DNA from: Paractinoplanes pyxinae
GTDB taxonomy: Bacteria; Actinomycetota; Actinomycetes; Mycobacteriales; Micromonosporaceae
NCBI RefSeq assembly: GCF_026626335.1
Contig: NZ_JAPNTZ010000011.1
Coordinates: forward strand, 124,001-188,000
Direction: 5' to 3'
Length of the DNA: 64,000 nt
A program made the translations under genes and the position numbers. A model generated the notes under the pieces. The model saw nothing but the letters and a program-made list of their open reading frames with translations. It searched no databases and was not told the origin of the DNA. Below are positions 56,097-64,000 of this stretch, piece by piece (positions within the stretch are counted from its first letter, which is position 1; every line of letters starts with the position of its first letter).

Positions 56097-56792
56097 ATGT
56101 CGACCTTTCGCGCCACGAACAACACCCCGCCCAGGGCCCGCGACCCCTATCCGATGAACCCGGCCAAGCCCAAGCCGGACGACGCGGAGCCACCTATTCC
56201 GGACGGGCCGACCGAGCGGATCGGGCGGGCCGGGCGGCCGGGCCGGGCCGTCTTCCTGGCCGTGCTGCTGGCGCTGTTCGCGCTCAACGTGGCCGGGGTG
56301 GCGATCTTCGTCGCGTGGCGGGCGGCGAACCTGGCCCGGGTGGCCCTCGAGCGGCCGGGGCCGGTGGCGGCGGGCCCGGCGCACTCGGAGACCTTCGACG
56401 TCTCGTACGCCCAGGAGCCCCTGCGAGTGCAGGTGGGGTGCTCGGCGGTCATGTTCCTGGACCTCGACGAGCCGCGCTCCAACGCCGCCGAGAAGGTCGG
56501 CGACCTGAGGTACGACAGCCGCTGCGGGGATTCGCCGCCGAGCTTCATGCTGGGAGCCGGCGCGGCCGGCGGCAGCCAGGTCAGAAGCACGGATCTGGAC
56601 GCGGCGGGGTGCGCGCGGGCCATCCGGACCAGCCCGATCGGGCCGGGGGCGAGTGTCCCCGTACGCAAGGGGTCGGTTCTCTGCGTGCTGACCGCGGCCA
56701 CCCCGGCCCGCATGGTGCTCGTCGAGGTCATGGATGTGGGCCGGGCCGGCACGGCCGGGATGCGGGCCACCTCGTGGAAGGTGGCGGCCTGA
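56097..56792 (+). CDS. Hypothetical single-pass membrane protein
   Basis: 231 residues (a Met at 56154 is another possible start). A Pro/Asp-rich cytoplasmic N-terminus (MNPAKPKPDDAEPPIPDGPT) precedes one membrane helix (AVFLAVLLALFALNVAGVAI, about 51-71). The extracytoplasmic beta-rich domain of about 155 residues has four Cys that could form two disulfides (VGCSAVMFLDLDEP, DSRCGDSPP, AGCARAIR, SVLCVLTA). No family recognised. It sits between the MocR gene and aspS, 68 bases before the latter. Confidence 0.65.
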   Translation: MSTFRATNNTPPRARDPYPMNPAKPKPDDAEPPIPDGPTERIGRAGRPGRAVFLAVLLALFALNVAGVAIFVAWRAANLARVALERPGPVAAGPAHSETFDVSYAQEPLRVQVGCSAVMFLDLDEPRSNAAEKVGDLRYDSRCGDSPPSFMLGAGAAGGSQVRSTDLDAAGCARAIRTSPIGPGASVPVRKGSVLCVLTAATPARMVLVEVMDVGRAGTAGMRATSWKVAA

Positions 56793-56859
56793 CGACGGTT
56801 GCCGGTGGCGCTCCTGACAGAATGCGGGGTGGACCTGTGACCGCCGTGAGGAGCTTCCC

Positions 56860-58662
56860 GTGATTCGTACCCATGACGCCGGCACCCTGCGCGCGAGCGA
56901 CGCCGGCACGACGGTGACGCTCGCCGGGTGGGTGGCCCGCCGGCGTGACCACGGCGGTGTCATCTTCGTCGACCTCCGCGACGCCTCGGGCGTGGTCCAG
57001 GTCGTCTTCCGCGAGGAGGACGCGCACGCCCTGCGCAACGAGTTCTGCGTGCTCGTGGTGGGTGAGGTGAACGCCCGGCCCGAGGGCAACGCCAACCCCG
57101 AGCTGGCCACCGGCGAGATCGAGGTGGTGGCCTCGCAGCTCACCGTCCTCTCCGAGGCGGCCCCGCTGCCGCTGCCGGTCGACGACACGATCACCGCGTC
57201 CGACGACCTGCGGCTCAAGTACCGCTACCTCGACCTGCGCCGCTCCGGCCCGGCCAACGCGCTGCGGCTGCGCTCGCGGGCCAACCAGATCGCCCGCGAG
57301 GTGCTGCACGCCCGCGACTTCAACGAGATCGAGACGCCGACCCTGACCCGGTCGACGCCCGAGGGCGCGCGCGACTTCCTGGTCCCGGTCCGGCTGCAGC
57401 CCGGCACCTGGTACGCCCTGCCCCAGTCGCCCCAGCTGTTCAAGCAGCTGCTCATGGTGGCCGGCATGGAGCGGTACTACCAGATCGCCCGCTGCTACCG
57501 CGACGAGGACTTCCGGGCCGACCGGCAGCCCGAGTTCACCCAGCTCGACATCGAGATGTCGTTCGTGACGCAGGACGACATCATCGCGCTCGGCGAAGAA
57601 ATCGTCTCCCGGCTGTGGAGCGAGCTCGCCGGTTACCAGGTGCAGCTGCCGATCCCGCGCATCACCTGGACCGACGCGATGAACCGCTACGGCTCCGACA
57701 AGCCCGACCTGCGCTACGGCGTCGAGCTGAACGAACTGACCTCGTACCTGAAGGGCACGGAGTTCCGCGTCTTCGCCGGGGCCATCGCGGCCGGCGGCTA
57801 CGTCGGCGCGGTCGTCATGCCGGGCGGCGCCTCGCAGACCCGCAAGGAGCTCGACGGCTGGCAGGACTGGGCCAAGGCCCGCGGCGCGCGTGGTCTCGCG
57901 TACGTCGTGCTCGACGCCGAAACGGGCGAGCCCCGTGGCCCGGTGGCCAAGAACCTGTCCGCCGAGCACCTGTCCGGCCTGGCCGACGCCGTCGGCGCCA
58001 AGCCCGGCGACGCGATCTTCTTCGCCGCCGCCACCGAGCGCCGCGAGGCGCAGGAACTGCTCGGCGCGGCCCGCATCGAGATCGCCAAGCGCTCCGGCCT
58101 GATCGACGAGTCGGCCTGGGCGTTCTGCTGGGTCGTCGACGCCCCGATGTTCGAGAAGACCGACGAGGGCGGCTGGACGGCGGTCCACCACCCCTTCACC
58201 TCGCCCAACGCCGAGTGGCTGGACCGCTTTGAGGAGGCGCCCGACCAGGCGCTGGCCTACGCGTACGACATCGTCGTCAACGGCAACGAGATCGGCGGCG
58301 GCAGCGTCCGTATCCACCGGGCCGACGTGCAGAGCCGGGTCTTCGACCTGCTCGGCATCTCGCCGGAAGAGGCGCAGGACAAGTTCGGCTTCCTGCTCGA
58401 GGCGTTCAAGTACGGCCCGCCGCCGCACGCCGGCATCGCGCTCGGCTGGGACCGCACCTGCATGCTGCTCAGCGGCAACGAGTCGATCCGCGAGGTCATC
58501 GCGTTCCCCAAGACGCGGGGCGGCTACGACCCGCTGACCACGGCGCCCACCCCGATCACCGCGCAGCAGCGGCTCGAGGCGGGCATTGACGCCAAGCCCA
58601 AGCCGACCGGCGTCACACCCGGCACCGACGGTCAGGCTGTTCCCGTGGAGCGCTCGAACTGA
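56860..58662 (+). CDS. aspS: Aspartyl-tRNA synthetase
   Basis: 600 residues, bacterial-type class II. Anticodon OB domain (VTLAGWVARRRDHGGVIFVD), motif 2 (YYQIARCYRDEDFRADRQPE), a GAD insertion domain (about 290-400), and motif 3 (GIALGWDRTCMLLSGN). The terminal stretch IREVIAFPKTRGGYDPLTTA is typical. It charges tRNA-Asp, possibly also tRNA-Asn when that synthetase is absent. GTG start with GAGGAG upstream. It resumes the backbone after the accessory block; a short disordered tail follows residue 575. Confidence 0.95.
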   Translation: MIRTHDAGTLRASDAGTTVTLAGWVARRRDHGGVIFVDLRDASGVVQVVFREEDAHALRNEFCVLVVGEVNARPEGNANPELATGEIEVVASQLTVLSEAAPLPLPVDDTITASDDLRLKYRYLDLRRSGPANALRLRSRANQIAREVLHARDFNEIETPTLTRSTPEGARDFLVPVRLQPGTWYALPQSPQLFKQLLMVAGMERYYQIARCYRDEDFRADRQPEFTQLDIEMSFVTQDDIIALGEEIVSRLWSELAGYQVQLPIPRITWTDAMNRYGSDKPDLRYGVELNELTSYLKGTEFRVFAGAIAAGGYVGAVVMPGGASQTRKELDGWQDWAKARGARGLAYVVLDAETGEPRGPVAKNLSAEHLSGLADAVGAKPGDAIFFAAATERREAQELLGAARIEIAKRSGLIDESAWAFCWVVDAPMFEKTDEGGWTAVHHPFTSPNAEWLDRFEEAPDQALAYAYDIVVNGNEIGGGSVRIHRADVQSRVFDLLGISPEEAQDKFGFLLEAFKYGPPPHAGIALGWDRTCMLLSGNESIREVIAFPKTRGGYDPLTTAPTPITAQQRLEAGIDAKPKPTGVTPGTDGQAVPVERSN

Positions 58663-58674
58663 TTTGATCGACGC

Positions 58675-59472
58675 GTGAGCACTCTTATCGTCGGCGCGTC
58701 CGGTTTCCTCGGCTCCGAACTGGCCCGTCAGGCGACGGCCACCGACCAGGCGGTGGTGGGAACGGCCACCACCGCCGCGGGTGGGTGGGTGCCGGTCGAC
58801 ATCACTGATCGCAAGGCGGTCCGTGCGCTCATCTCCGCCGTACGGCCCAAGCTCGTTATCAACAGCACACGTGGTGGCTGGCGGGTCGAGGCCGACGGTG
58901 CGGCCACAGTGGCCGCCGAGGCGGTGGCGGTCGGGGCCCGGCTGGTGCACGTCTCCACCGACGCCCTGCACGCGGGCCGGCCGACGCCGTACACCGAAAG
59001 CGACGAGCCAACCCCGGTTTCCCTGTACGGGGCGGCCAAGGCGGCGGCCGAGACGGCGGTGGCGGCGATCGACCCGTCCGCGGTCATCGTGCGTACCTCA
59101 CTCATCTGGGGCGGCGACAACAGCGGGCACGAGTCGTTCGTGCTGAGCCTGCTCAACGGCGGGCGCGGCATGCTGTTCAGCGACGAGATCCGCTGCCCGA
59201 TCCACGTCGCCGACCTGGCCGGGGCGCTGCTCGAACTGGCCGATTCACGGTTCGCGGGCATCATCAACGTGGCCGGTCCCGAGGCGATCAACCGCGCCGA
59301 CTTCGGACGGCTGGTCGCCCGCGCGCACGGCCTCGACCCGGACACGCTGCCGGTCGGACTCAGCGCCGAGGGCGGCCTCGGACCGCGTCCGCTCGACGTG
59401 CGGCTCGACACGTCGCTGGCCCGTACGGTGCTGCGCACGCCGCTCCGGCCGGTCTCCGCCATCGCTTCGTGA
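58675..59472 (+). CDS. RmlD-like NAD(P)-dependent sugar epimerase/reductase
   Basis: 265 residues, short-chain dehydrogenase fold. The nucleotide loop is VGASGFLGSELARQA. Active-site residues are seen as HVSTDALHAGRPTPYTESDE and YGAAKAAAE (YxxxK). RmlD-type proteins reduce dTDP-4-keto-sugars, but no other deoxysugar genes are nearby, so the exact substrate is unknown. The GTG starts 12 bases after aspS and is probably in its operon. Confidence 0.85.
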   Translation: MSTLIVGASGFLGSELARQATATDQAVVGTATTAAGGWVPVDITDRKAVRALISAVRPKLVINSTRGGWRVEADGAATVAAEAVAVGARLVHVSTDALHAGRPTPYTESDEPTPVSLYGAAKAAAETAVAAIDPSAVIVRTSLIWGGDNSGHESFVLSLLNGGRGMLFSDEIRCPIHVADLAGALLELADSRFAGIINVAGPEAINRADFGRLVARAHGLDPDTLPVGLSAEGGLGPRPLDVRLDTSLARTVLRTPLRPVSAIAS

Positions 59473-59490
59473 TCGTGTGAGACTGGGCCG

Positions 59491-59979
59491 GTGGAGCCGA
59501 AGATTGTCGAGCTGGGCGAGCAGCCGTACGTGGGCCGCCGCGAGAGCATCACCATGACGCAGTTCGCGCGGGTGGCCGACCACCTGCCGGCCATGTTCGC
59601 CCGGCTCGGGGAACGCGGGGTGCCGGTGACCGGCGCCCCGTTCTTCCGTTACCGGGTGATCGACATGTCGGCCGACCTGGTGGTCGAGGCGGGCATCCCG
59701 ATCGCCGAGCGGGTCGAGCCCGCGGCCCCGATGTTCGTCGAGACGCTGCCCGCCGGCCGCTACGTGACGGTCAGCCACGTCGGCCACCCCGACGAGCTGA
59801 TGGCGGTCACCGGCCGCATGCTCGACTGGGCCCGCGACCAGGGTCTGCAGTGGGACATGCAGCCCACCCCGACGGGTGAGGTGTGGGGCTGCCGGCTCGA
59901 GGTGCTGATGTCGAACCCGGCCGAGGAACCCGACATGCACAAGTGGCGCACCGACCTGTTCTTCAAGCTCGCGGAGTGA
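59491..59979 (+). CDS. GyrI-like effector-binding domain protein
   Basis: 162 residues. EPKIVELGEQPYVGRRESIT, PFFRYRVIDMSADLVVEAGI and LPAGRYVTVSHVGHPDELMA match the SHS2-module GyrI/AraC effector-binding fold. The pattern of two beta-alpha-beta units with a Glu at the centre of the pocket (CRLEVLMSNP) suggests a stand-alone small-molecule binding protein or hydrolase. Its stop overlaps the GTG of the next gene (GTGA). Confidence 0.85.
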   Translation: MEPKIVELGEQPYVGRRESITMTQFARVADHLPAMFARLGERGVPVTGAPFFRYRVIDMSADLVVEAGIPIAERVEPAAPMFVETLPAGRYVTVSHVGHPDELMAVTGRMLDWARDQGLQWDMQPTPTGEVWGCRLEVLMSNPAEEPDMHKWRTDLFFKLAE

Positions 59980-60641
59980 CTGACAAGCCGGCCTGGCGCC
60001 GCCGCACCGACCCGGAAGCCCGGTGGCCGGCCGCGCTCGCCGTCGGCGCGATGGTCGCGATCCAGCTCATGCTGCCCGACCGGCTCACCCTCGGCCCGCG
60101 CTGGCTGCTGCCGGTGATCGAGGTCGTGATGGCGGTGGTGCTGGTCGCGGCCGACCCGCGGCGGATCAAGCGCGACACCCCGGCCCTGCGCCTGGTCGCC
60201 CTCGGCCTGATCGCGCTGGCCAGCCTGGGCAACGCGTGGGCGGTGGCGATGCTGGTGCGGGACATCCTGACCGGGCACGACACCGGCTCGGCGGCTCACC
60301 TGGTGGCGGTGGGCGGCGCGATCTACGTGCTCAATGTGCTGTCTTTCGCGGTGTGGTTCTGGGAGCTGGACCGCGGGGGGCCGGCCCGCCGGGCGCGAGG
60401 CGAGGACCCGTACCCGGACTTTCTCTTCCCGCCGATGACCTCGCCCGAGCTGGCGCCGAAGGACTGGGAGCCGTACTTCGTCGACTATCTCTATGTCGCG
60501 TTCACCAACGCGACCGCGTTCAGCCCGACCGACACGTTGCCGCTGTCGCGCTGGGCGAAGTCGGCGATGGCCCTCGAGTCGGCCATCGCGTTGCTGATCG
60601 CCATCCTGTTGATCGCGAAGGCGGTCAATGCGTTGCCTTGA
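59976..60641 (+). CDS. Integral membrane protein with K+-channel-like last helices
   Basis: 221 residues, about six membrane helices. The last third (DYLYVAFTNATAFSPTDTLP then LSRWAKSAMALESAIALLIA) resembles the DUF1345/ion-channel-like proteins of actinobacteria, in which the pore-loop TxGYGD is replaced by TNATAFSPTD, so potassium selectivity is not expected. GTG 59976 overlaps the GyrI-like gene by 4 bases. A small hairpin (ACTCCA/TGGAGT, 60648-60662) follows the stop and may end the aspS-containing unit. Confidence 0.8.
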   Translation: MTDKPAWRRRTDPEARWPAALAVGAMVAIQLMLPDRLTLGPRWLLPVIEVVMAVVLVAADPRRIKRDTPALRLVALGLIALASLGNAWAVAMLVRDILTGHDTGSAAHLVAVGGAIYVLNVLSFAVWFWELDRGGPARRARGEDPYPDFLFPPMTSPELAPKDWEPYFVDYLYVAFTNATAFSPTDTLPLSRWAKSAMALESAIALLIAILLIAKAVNALP

Positions 60642-60723
60642 TCACCCACTCCAGGGTGGAGTTTGCGCAAGAGCCGCTGCGGGGTATTTGCGTGACACGG
60701 CTCTCACCCCCGGAGGAAACATA

Positions 60724-60939
60724 ATGCTTGCCATCGCCGCCGCTGTCGTCTTCGGAGTCTGGCTCCTGCTGGACCTGCTCGACACCAACCTGGGCGCCCC
60801 CGACCTGTTCAACTTCCAGACCATGGCCTCGCTCGGACTGCTGCTGCTCGCCCTCTACCTGGCGGGCGTGGGCAGCGGGCCGCGGGCCGGCAACAGCAGC
60901 GGCCGCCGCTTCTACGGCCGCCGCCCCGGACGAGGCTGA
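60724..60939 (+). CDS. Small two-helix membrane protein (71 residues)
   Basis: ATG 60724 with an excellent ribosome site (GGAGG, 7 bases upstream). Two hydrophobic segments (LAIAAAVVFGVWLLLDLL and MASLGLLLLALYLAGVG) are joined by a short loop with DTNLGAPDLFNFQ. A basic, Gly/Ser-rich C-terminus (NSSGRRFYGRRPGRG) follows. No family was recognised. Its position directly before rarA is not an established linkage. Confidence 0.65.
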   Translation: MLAIAAAVVFGVWLLLDLLDTNLGAPDLFNFQTMASLGLLLLALYLAGVGSGPRAGNSSGRRFYGRRPGRG

Positions 60940-61061
60940 GCCCGTCCCCGCACAACCACCCCCCGCGAGCCACCGGCGCCCCGCCTGGCACGGCTCGCAC
61001 CCCGGCCCGCCGCTACGTGGATTTCGCATCCCGTATCGGCGGGCCGGTACTGTTTCTGCCG

Positions 61062-62735
61062 ATGGAAAGTGACGGCCTCTTCTCGTTGGCGCAGCCTGAT
61101 GCCACTCCGGCCGCGGCCGCGGCCCCGGCCACCGGCTTCGGCGCTCCGGCGGCCGACTCCCCGCTGCCGGTGCGGATGCGGCCCGCCTCGCTCGACGAGC
61201 TCGTCGGTCAGGAACACCTGCTCGCCCCCGGGGCGCCGCTGCGTCAGCTGGTCACCGGGGCCAGTCCCATGTCGGTGATCCTGTGGGGACCGCCCGGCAC
61301 GGGCAAGACCACGATCGCCCACCTCGTCGCGGGGGCCACCAACCGCAAATTCGTCGCCATGTCGGCGCTGTCGGCCGGGGTGAAGGACGTCCGCGCGGTG
61401 ATCGACACCGCTCGCCGCGAGCGCCGCTACGGCGGGCCGCCGACCGTGCTGTTCATCGACGAGGTTCACCGGTTCAGCAAGACCCAGCAGGACTCGCTTC
61501 TCGCCGCGGTGGAAGACCGTACGGTCACCCTGCTCGCGGCTACCACGGAGAACCCGTACTTCTCGGTCATCTCGCCCTTGCTCTCGCGCTGTGTGCTGCT
61601 GACGCTGCAGGCGCTCGACGACGACGACGTGCGCGGGCTGCTGCGTCGCGCGGTCACCGACGAACGCGGGCTGGGCGGGGCGGTCACGCTCTCCGAAGAG
61701 GCTGAAGAGCACCTCGTACGGCTGGCATCCGGCGATGTCCGCAAGGCGCTCACGGCCCTGGAAGCGGCGGCCGGTTCGGCCGTGGCCCAGGGCGTGAAAG
61801 AGATCGACCTCGCCACGGCCGAGAAGGCGGTCGACGTGGCGGCCGTCCGCTACGACCGCGACGGCGACGCGCACTACGACGTGACCAGCGCGTTCATCAA
61901 GAGCATGCGCGGCAGCGACCCCGACGCGGCACTGCACTGGCTGGCCCGGATGCTGGTGGCCGGCGAAGATCCGCGCTTCATCGCCCGGCGCATCGTCATC
62001 TTCGCCAGCGAGGACGTGGGCATGGCCGACCCGCAGGCGCTGCTGGTGGCGACGGCGGCGGCCCAGGCCGTCCAGCTGATCGGGCTGCCCGAGGCCGGGC
62101 TCAACCTGGCCCAGGCCGTCATCCACATGGCGACCGCCCCCAAGTCCAACAGCGCCACCACGGCGATCGGCGCGGCCATGGCCGACGTACGGGCCGGGCG
62201 GGGCGGGGCGGTGCCGTCGGCCCTGCGCGACGCGCACTACCCGGGCGCGCGCGGATTAGGGCACGGCCGAGGTTATCGCTATCCGCACGACGACCCCCGC
62301 GGAGTGGTGAAGCAGCAGTATCTGCCCGACGATCTGGCCGACGCGGAGTATTACCAGCCGACCGATCACGGCGCCGAACGGGCGATCGGGGAGCGGGTGC
62401 CCCGGCTGCGGCGCATCGTCCGTGGCGTTGCCGGCACGCAGCGTACGGGGGACGCTCCGGCAGCCGGGACGGACCGCGCGGCGGGTGGTGCCCCGGCCGC
62501 CGATGAGGGACGCTTTGCCGCGAACATCACACCGGATCAGCCGCCCACCCCCATCGCGGCTGATCCGGAGCAGGACCGGCCCGAACCGGCCGGCGCCGAT
62601 CCCGGATCGGCCGCCTCCGATGGGAGCGCGACCACAGCCGGGGCTGGTACCGTCGCCGATCCGGGCTCGCCCGCCCCGGAAGGGACGGACCGCACAGACG
62701 ACAGCGGCTCAGCCGCCGGAGAGGAACAGCCGTGA
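61062..62735 (+). CDS. rarA: Replication-associated recombination protein A (RarA/MgsA AAA+ ATPase)
   Basis: 557 residues. Walker A GPPGTGKTTIAHLVA, Walker B VLFIDEVHRFSKTQQDSLL, sensor 1 LLAATTENPYFSV, then the MgsA tetramerisation region (FIARRIVIFASEDVGMADPQ, LPEAGLNLAQAVIHMATAPK). RarA acts at stalled forks. ATG 61062 is used. The normal fold ends near residue 455; about 100 residues of acidic, Pro/Ala/Asp-rich disordered sequence (DQPPTPIAADPEQDRPEPAG) follow, not found in the E. coli protein. The stop overlaps the next start by 4 bases. Confidence 0.93.
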   Translation: MESDGLFSLAQPDATPAAAAAPATGFGAPAADSPLPVRMRPASLDELVGQEHLLAPGAPLRQLVTGASPMSVILWGPPGTGKTTIAHLVAGATNRKFVAMSALSAGVKDVRAVIDTARRERRYGGPPTVLFIDEVHRFSKTQQDSLLAAVEDRTVTLLAATTENPYFSVISPLLSRCVLLTLQALDDDDVRGLLRRAVTDERGLGGAVTLSEEAEEHLVRLASGDVRKALTALEAAAGSAVAQGVKEIDLATAEKAVDVAAVRYDRDGDAHYDVTSAFIKSMRGSDPDAALHWLARMLVAGEDPRFIARRIVIFASEDVGMADPQALLVATAAAQAVQLIGLPEAGLNLAQAVIHMATAPKSNSATTAIGAAMADVRAGRGGAVPSALRDAHYPGARGLGHGRGYRYPHDDPRGVVKQQYLPDDLADAEYYQPTDHGAERAIGERVPRLRRIVRGVAGTQRTGDAPAAGTDRAAGGAPAADEGRFAANITPDQPPTPIAADPEQDRPEPAGADPGSAASDGSATTAGAGTVADPGSPAPEGTDRTDDSGSAAGEEQP

Positions 62736-64000
62736 CCCCGCGCGGTGCCGATCGGCCCGACGACGACGCTGACCTGCGCAACGAGCAGGCCGGCGGTCGG
62801 AAGGGACGCCGATTCGGCCGCGGGCGCCCGGCCGATCCGGCTGAACCCGAGGTCGTCAGCCAGGAGGAAACCGGCTGGCTCGACGACCTGCGCACCCACA
62901 AGGAACAGCGCGGCGCGATCGGCCCGGGCACCCTCGCCGGCGAGACGCGCTACAGCAAGAGCGGCCGGACCGCCCCCGGCCCCGACGACCAGCCCGGCGA
63001 CGACTTTCCCGCCCTGGGCGCCCGCCCCGCCTGGCAGGGCGGCAGCGGCGAACAGCCCATCACCGACCGCCCGGCCCCTCCGGCGCGGCAGCCGGGGCAG
63101 GTCTCCGGCGGTTTTGCTCAGCCCTCGCCGGGCCAGCCCGCGCCGGGCCAGCCCGCTCCGGGCCAGGCCGCTCCCGGACGCGCCGGTGTCCCGCAGCCGG
63201 GTGCTCCCCAGTCTTCCCAGTACGGCGCCGCCCCGGCGGGCGGGCCGGGGCCCGGCACGCCACCGGGGCCCGGGATGCCGCCGGGGCCCGGCATGCCGAG
63301 CGGGCGTGCGCCGGGGCGCGGTCCGTCCGAGCAGCAGTACGGCACGCCGCCGGGCCGGCCGGGCGTCGACCCGCGCAACTTCGACGGCATGACTTCCGGG
63401 CCGATCGTGCCCGCCTCCGGCAACGCTCCCGCGGTTCCGCCGGTCCGGCCGGTGTCTCCTGCCTCCCGACCCACCTCACCGGGCGGACCGACCCGCGGCC
63501 GTGAACGCTTCCGCGCCGACGGCCCGCCGCCGGGCGGCGCCGGGCGACCGGTGTCCGGCGCGGGTTCCAGCCGGCCGGTTTCGGGCGGGCCCAGGCCTGT
63601 CTCGGGTGCGGGCTTCGGCGACCGCGGATCCGCTCCCGGCGAATACGGCGGTGCCGGTCGGCCGGTGTCGGGTGCGCCGGGTGGTGCCGGATTCGGCGGC
63701 GGCGCTGGTTCGGTCTCGGGCGCGCCGGGTGGTGCCGGGTTCGGCGGCGGCGCTGGTTCCGTGTCGGGTGCGCCGGGTGGAGCCGGGTTCGGCGGCCGTG
63801 GTGGTGAACGCGGCGGCGCCGGTTCGGTGTCGGGTGCGCCCGGCGGTGCGGGTTTCGGTGGGCGCGAGGCGGCGCCCGGTGAGTACGGCGGTGCCGGTCG
63901 ACCTGTTTCGGGCGGCGGTTACCGAGGGCCGGGCTCGACGTCGGGTGACTACGGCTCGGCCGGATCGGGGCGGCCTGTCTCCGGTGCGCCGGGGCCGGCC
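62732..64000 (+). CDS. Disordered Gly/Pro/Ser-rich repetitive protein, N-terminal part (runs off window)
   Basis: GTG 62732 overlaps the rarA stop (GTGA), and the frame stays open for 423 codons to the window end. The first 100 residues are charged (GADRPDDDADLRNEQAGGRK, EETGWLDDLRTHKEQRGAIG). After that come Gln/Pro repeats (PGQPAPGQPAPGQAAPG), GPGMPPGPGMP, and from about residue 270 many copies of RPVSGAPGGAGFGG-like units of about 17 residues. No membrane helix or known domain is seen so far. Low complexity suggests a disordered scaffold or linker; the folded part may lie beyond the window. Confidence 0.7.
   Translation, partial: MTPRGADRPDDDADLRNEQAGGRKGRRFGRGRPADPAEPEVVSQEETGWLDDLRTHKEQRGAIGPGTLAGETRYSKSGRTAPGPDDQPGDDFPALGARPAWQGGSGEQPITDRPAPPARQPGQVSGGFAQPSPGQPAPGQPAPGQAAPGRAGVPQPGAPQSSQYGAAPAGGPGPGTPPGPGMPPGPGMPSGRAPGRGPSEQQYGTPPGRPGVDPRNFDGMTSGPIVPASGNAPAVPPVRPVSPASRPTSPGGPTRGRERFRADGPPPGGAGRPVSGAGSSRPVSGGPRPVSGAGFGDRGSAPGEYGGAGRPVSGAPGGAGFGGGAGSVSGAPGGAGFGGGAGSVSGAPGGAGFGGRGGERGGAGSVSGAPGGAGFGGREAAPGEYGGAGRPVSGGGYRGPGSTSGDYGSAGSGRPVSGAPGPA

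Noticed and set aside
1..64000. tRNA or rRNA genes
   Set aside because: Intergenic gaps were read for cloverleaf TTCGANNC arms and rRNA landmarks; none was convincing. TTCGA in the 143-bp repeats lacks the other tRNA arms.

Overview
The window is high-GC actinobacterial chromosome. Gene content and order point to a Micromonosporaceae-like organism, probably near Actinoplanes. That is inferred from style and synteny; no rRNA gene is present to prove it. The backbone follows the order known from Mycobacterium tuberculosis Rv2613c to Rv2559c: HIT protein, pgsA, PIM acyltransferase, pimA, a small membrane protein, pdxS, pdxT, yebC, ruvCAB, yajC-secD-secF, apt, rel, cyclophilins, a metallo-beta-lactamase-fold hydrolase, hisS, then aspS and rarA. 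Almost all backbone genes are on the + strand. pdxS is the clear exception.

Region by region: 1-1.75 kb holds the end of an ADP-ribosylglycohydrolase and a GAF-GGDEF protein. 1.75-9.7 kb is the phosphatidylinositol mannoside block, interrupted by a TetR/flavin monooxygenase pair around a perfect palindromic operator and by an EF-G paralogue. 9.7-14.2 kb carries pdxS (-) and pdxT (+), separated by a glycosyltransferase cassette bounded by a 143-bp inverted repeat and by a VOC/AraC pair. 14.2-18.9 kb has yebC, a Uma2 gene with repeated palindromic promoter motifs, a decayed PIN-toxin remnant and ruvCAB. 18.9-29.9 kb covers Sec translocon accessory genes, purine salvage, the stringent response, two membrane-anchored cyclophilins and hisS.

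29.9-56.8 kb is a 27-kb accessory block between hisS and aspS. It contains an acyl-ACP desaturase; a 1.7-kb non-coding satellite of 68-bp units with an inverted central block; a thioesterase reading frame interrupted by an amber codon; HxlR and MFS genes; a cyanophycinase/cyanophycin synthetase operon; a membrane Ser/Thr kinase with a CBM2-like extracellular domain; a FliA/WhiG-type sigma factor; a urease operon (ureABCFGD, no ureE); and a cluster that looks like D-amino-acid/aminosugar catabolism (RidA, amidohydrolase, GH20, hemerythrin-like, DSD-like PLP enzyme, ComB-like phosphatase). It ends with an aldo/keto reductase divergent from a MocR regulator. 56.8-64 kb returns to the backbone with aspS, an epimerase, small membrane proteins, rarA and a repetitive Gly/Pro/Ser-rich protein that runs off the window.

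Functionally the window joins phospholipid mannoside synthesis, PLP synthesis, recombination repair, protein export and nitrogen handling (urease, cyanophycin, RidA/amidohydrolase). A recurring feature is a TANNNT -10 hexamer 6-8 bases before the start codon, which suggests many leaderless transcripts. No tRNA, rRNA, CRISPR array or transposase was found.
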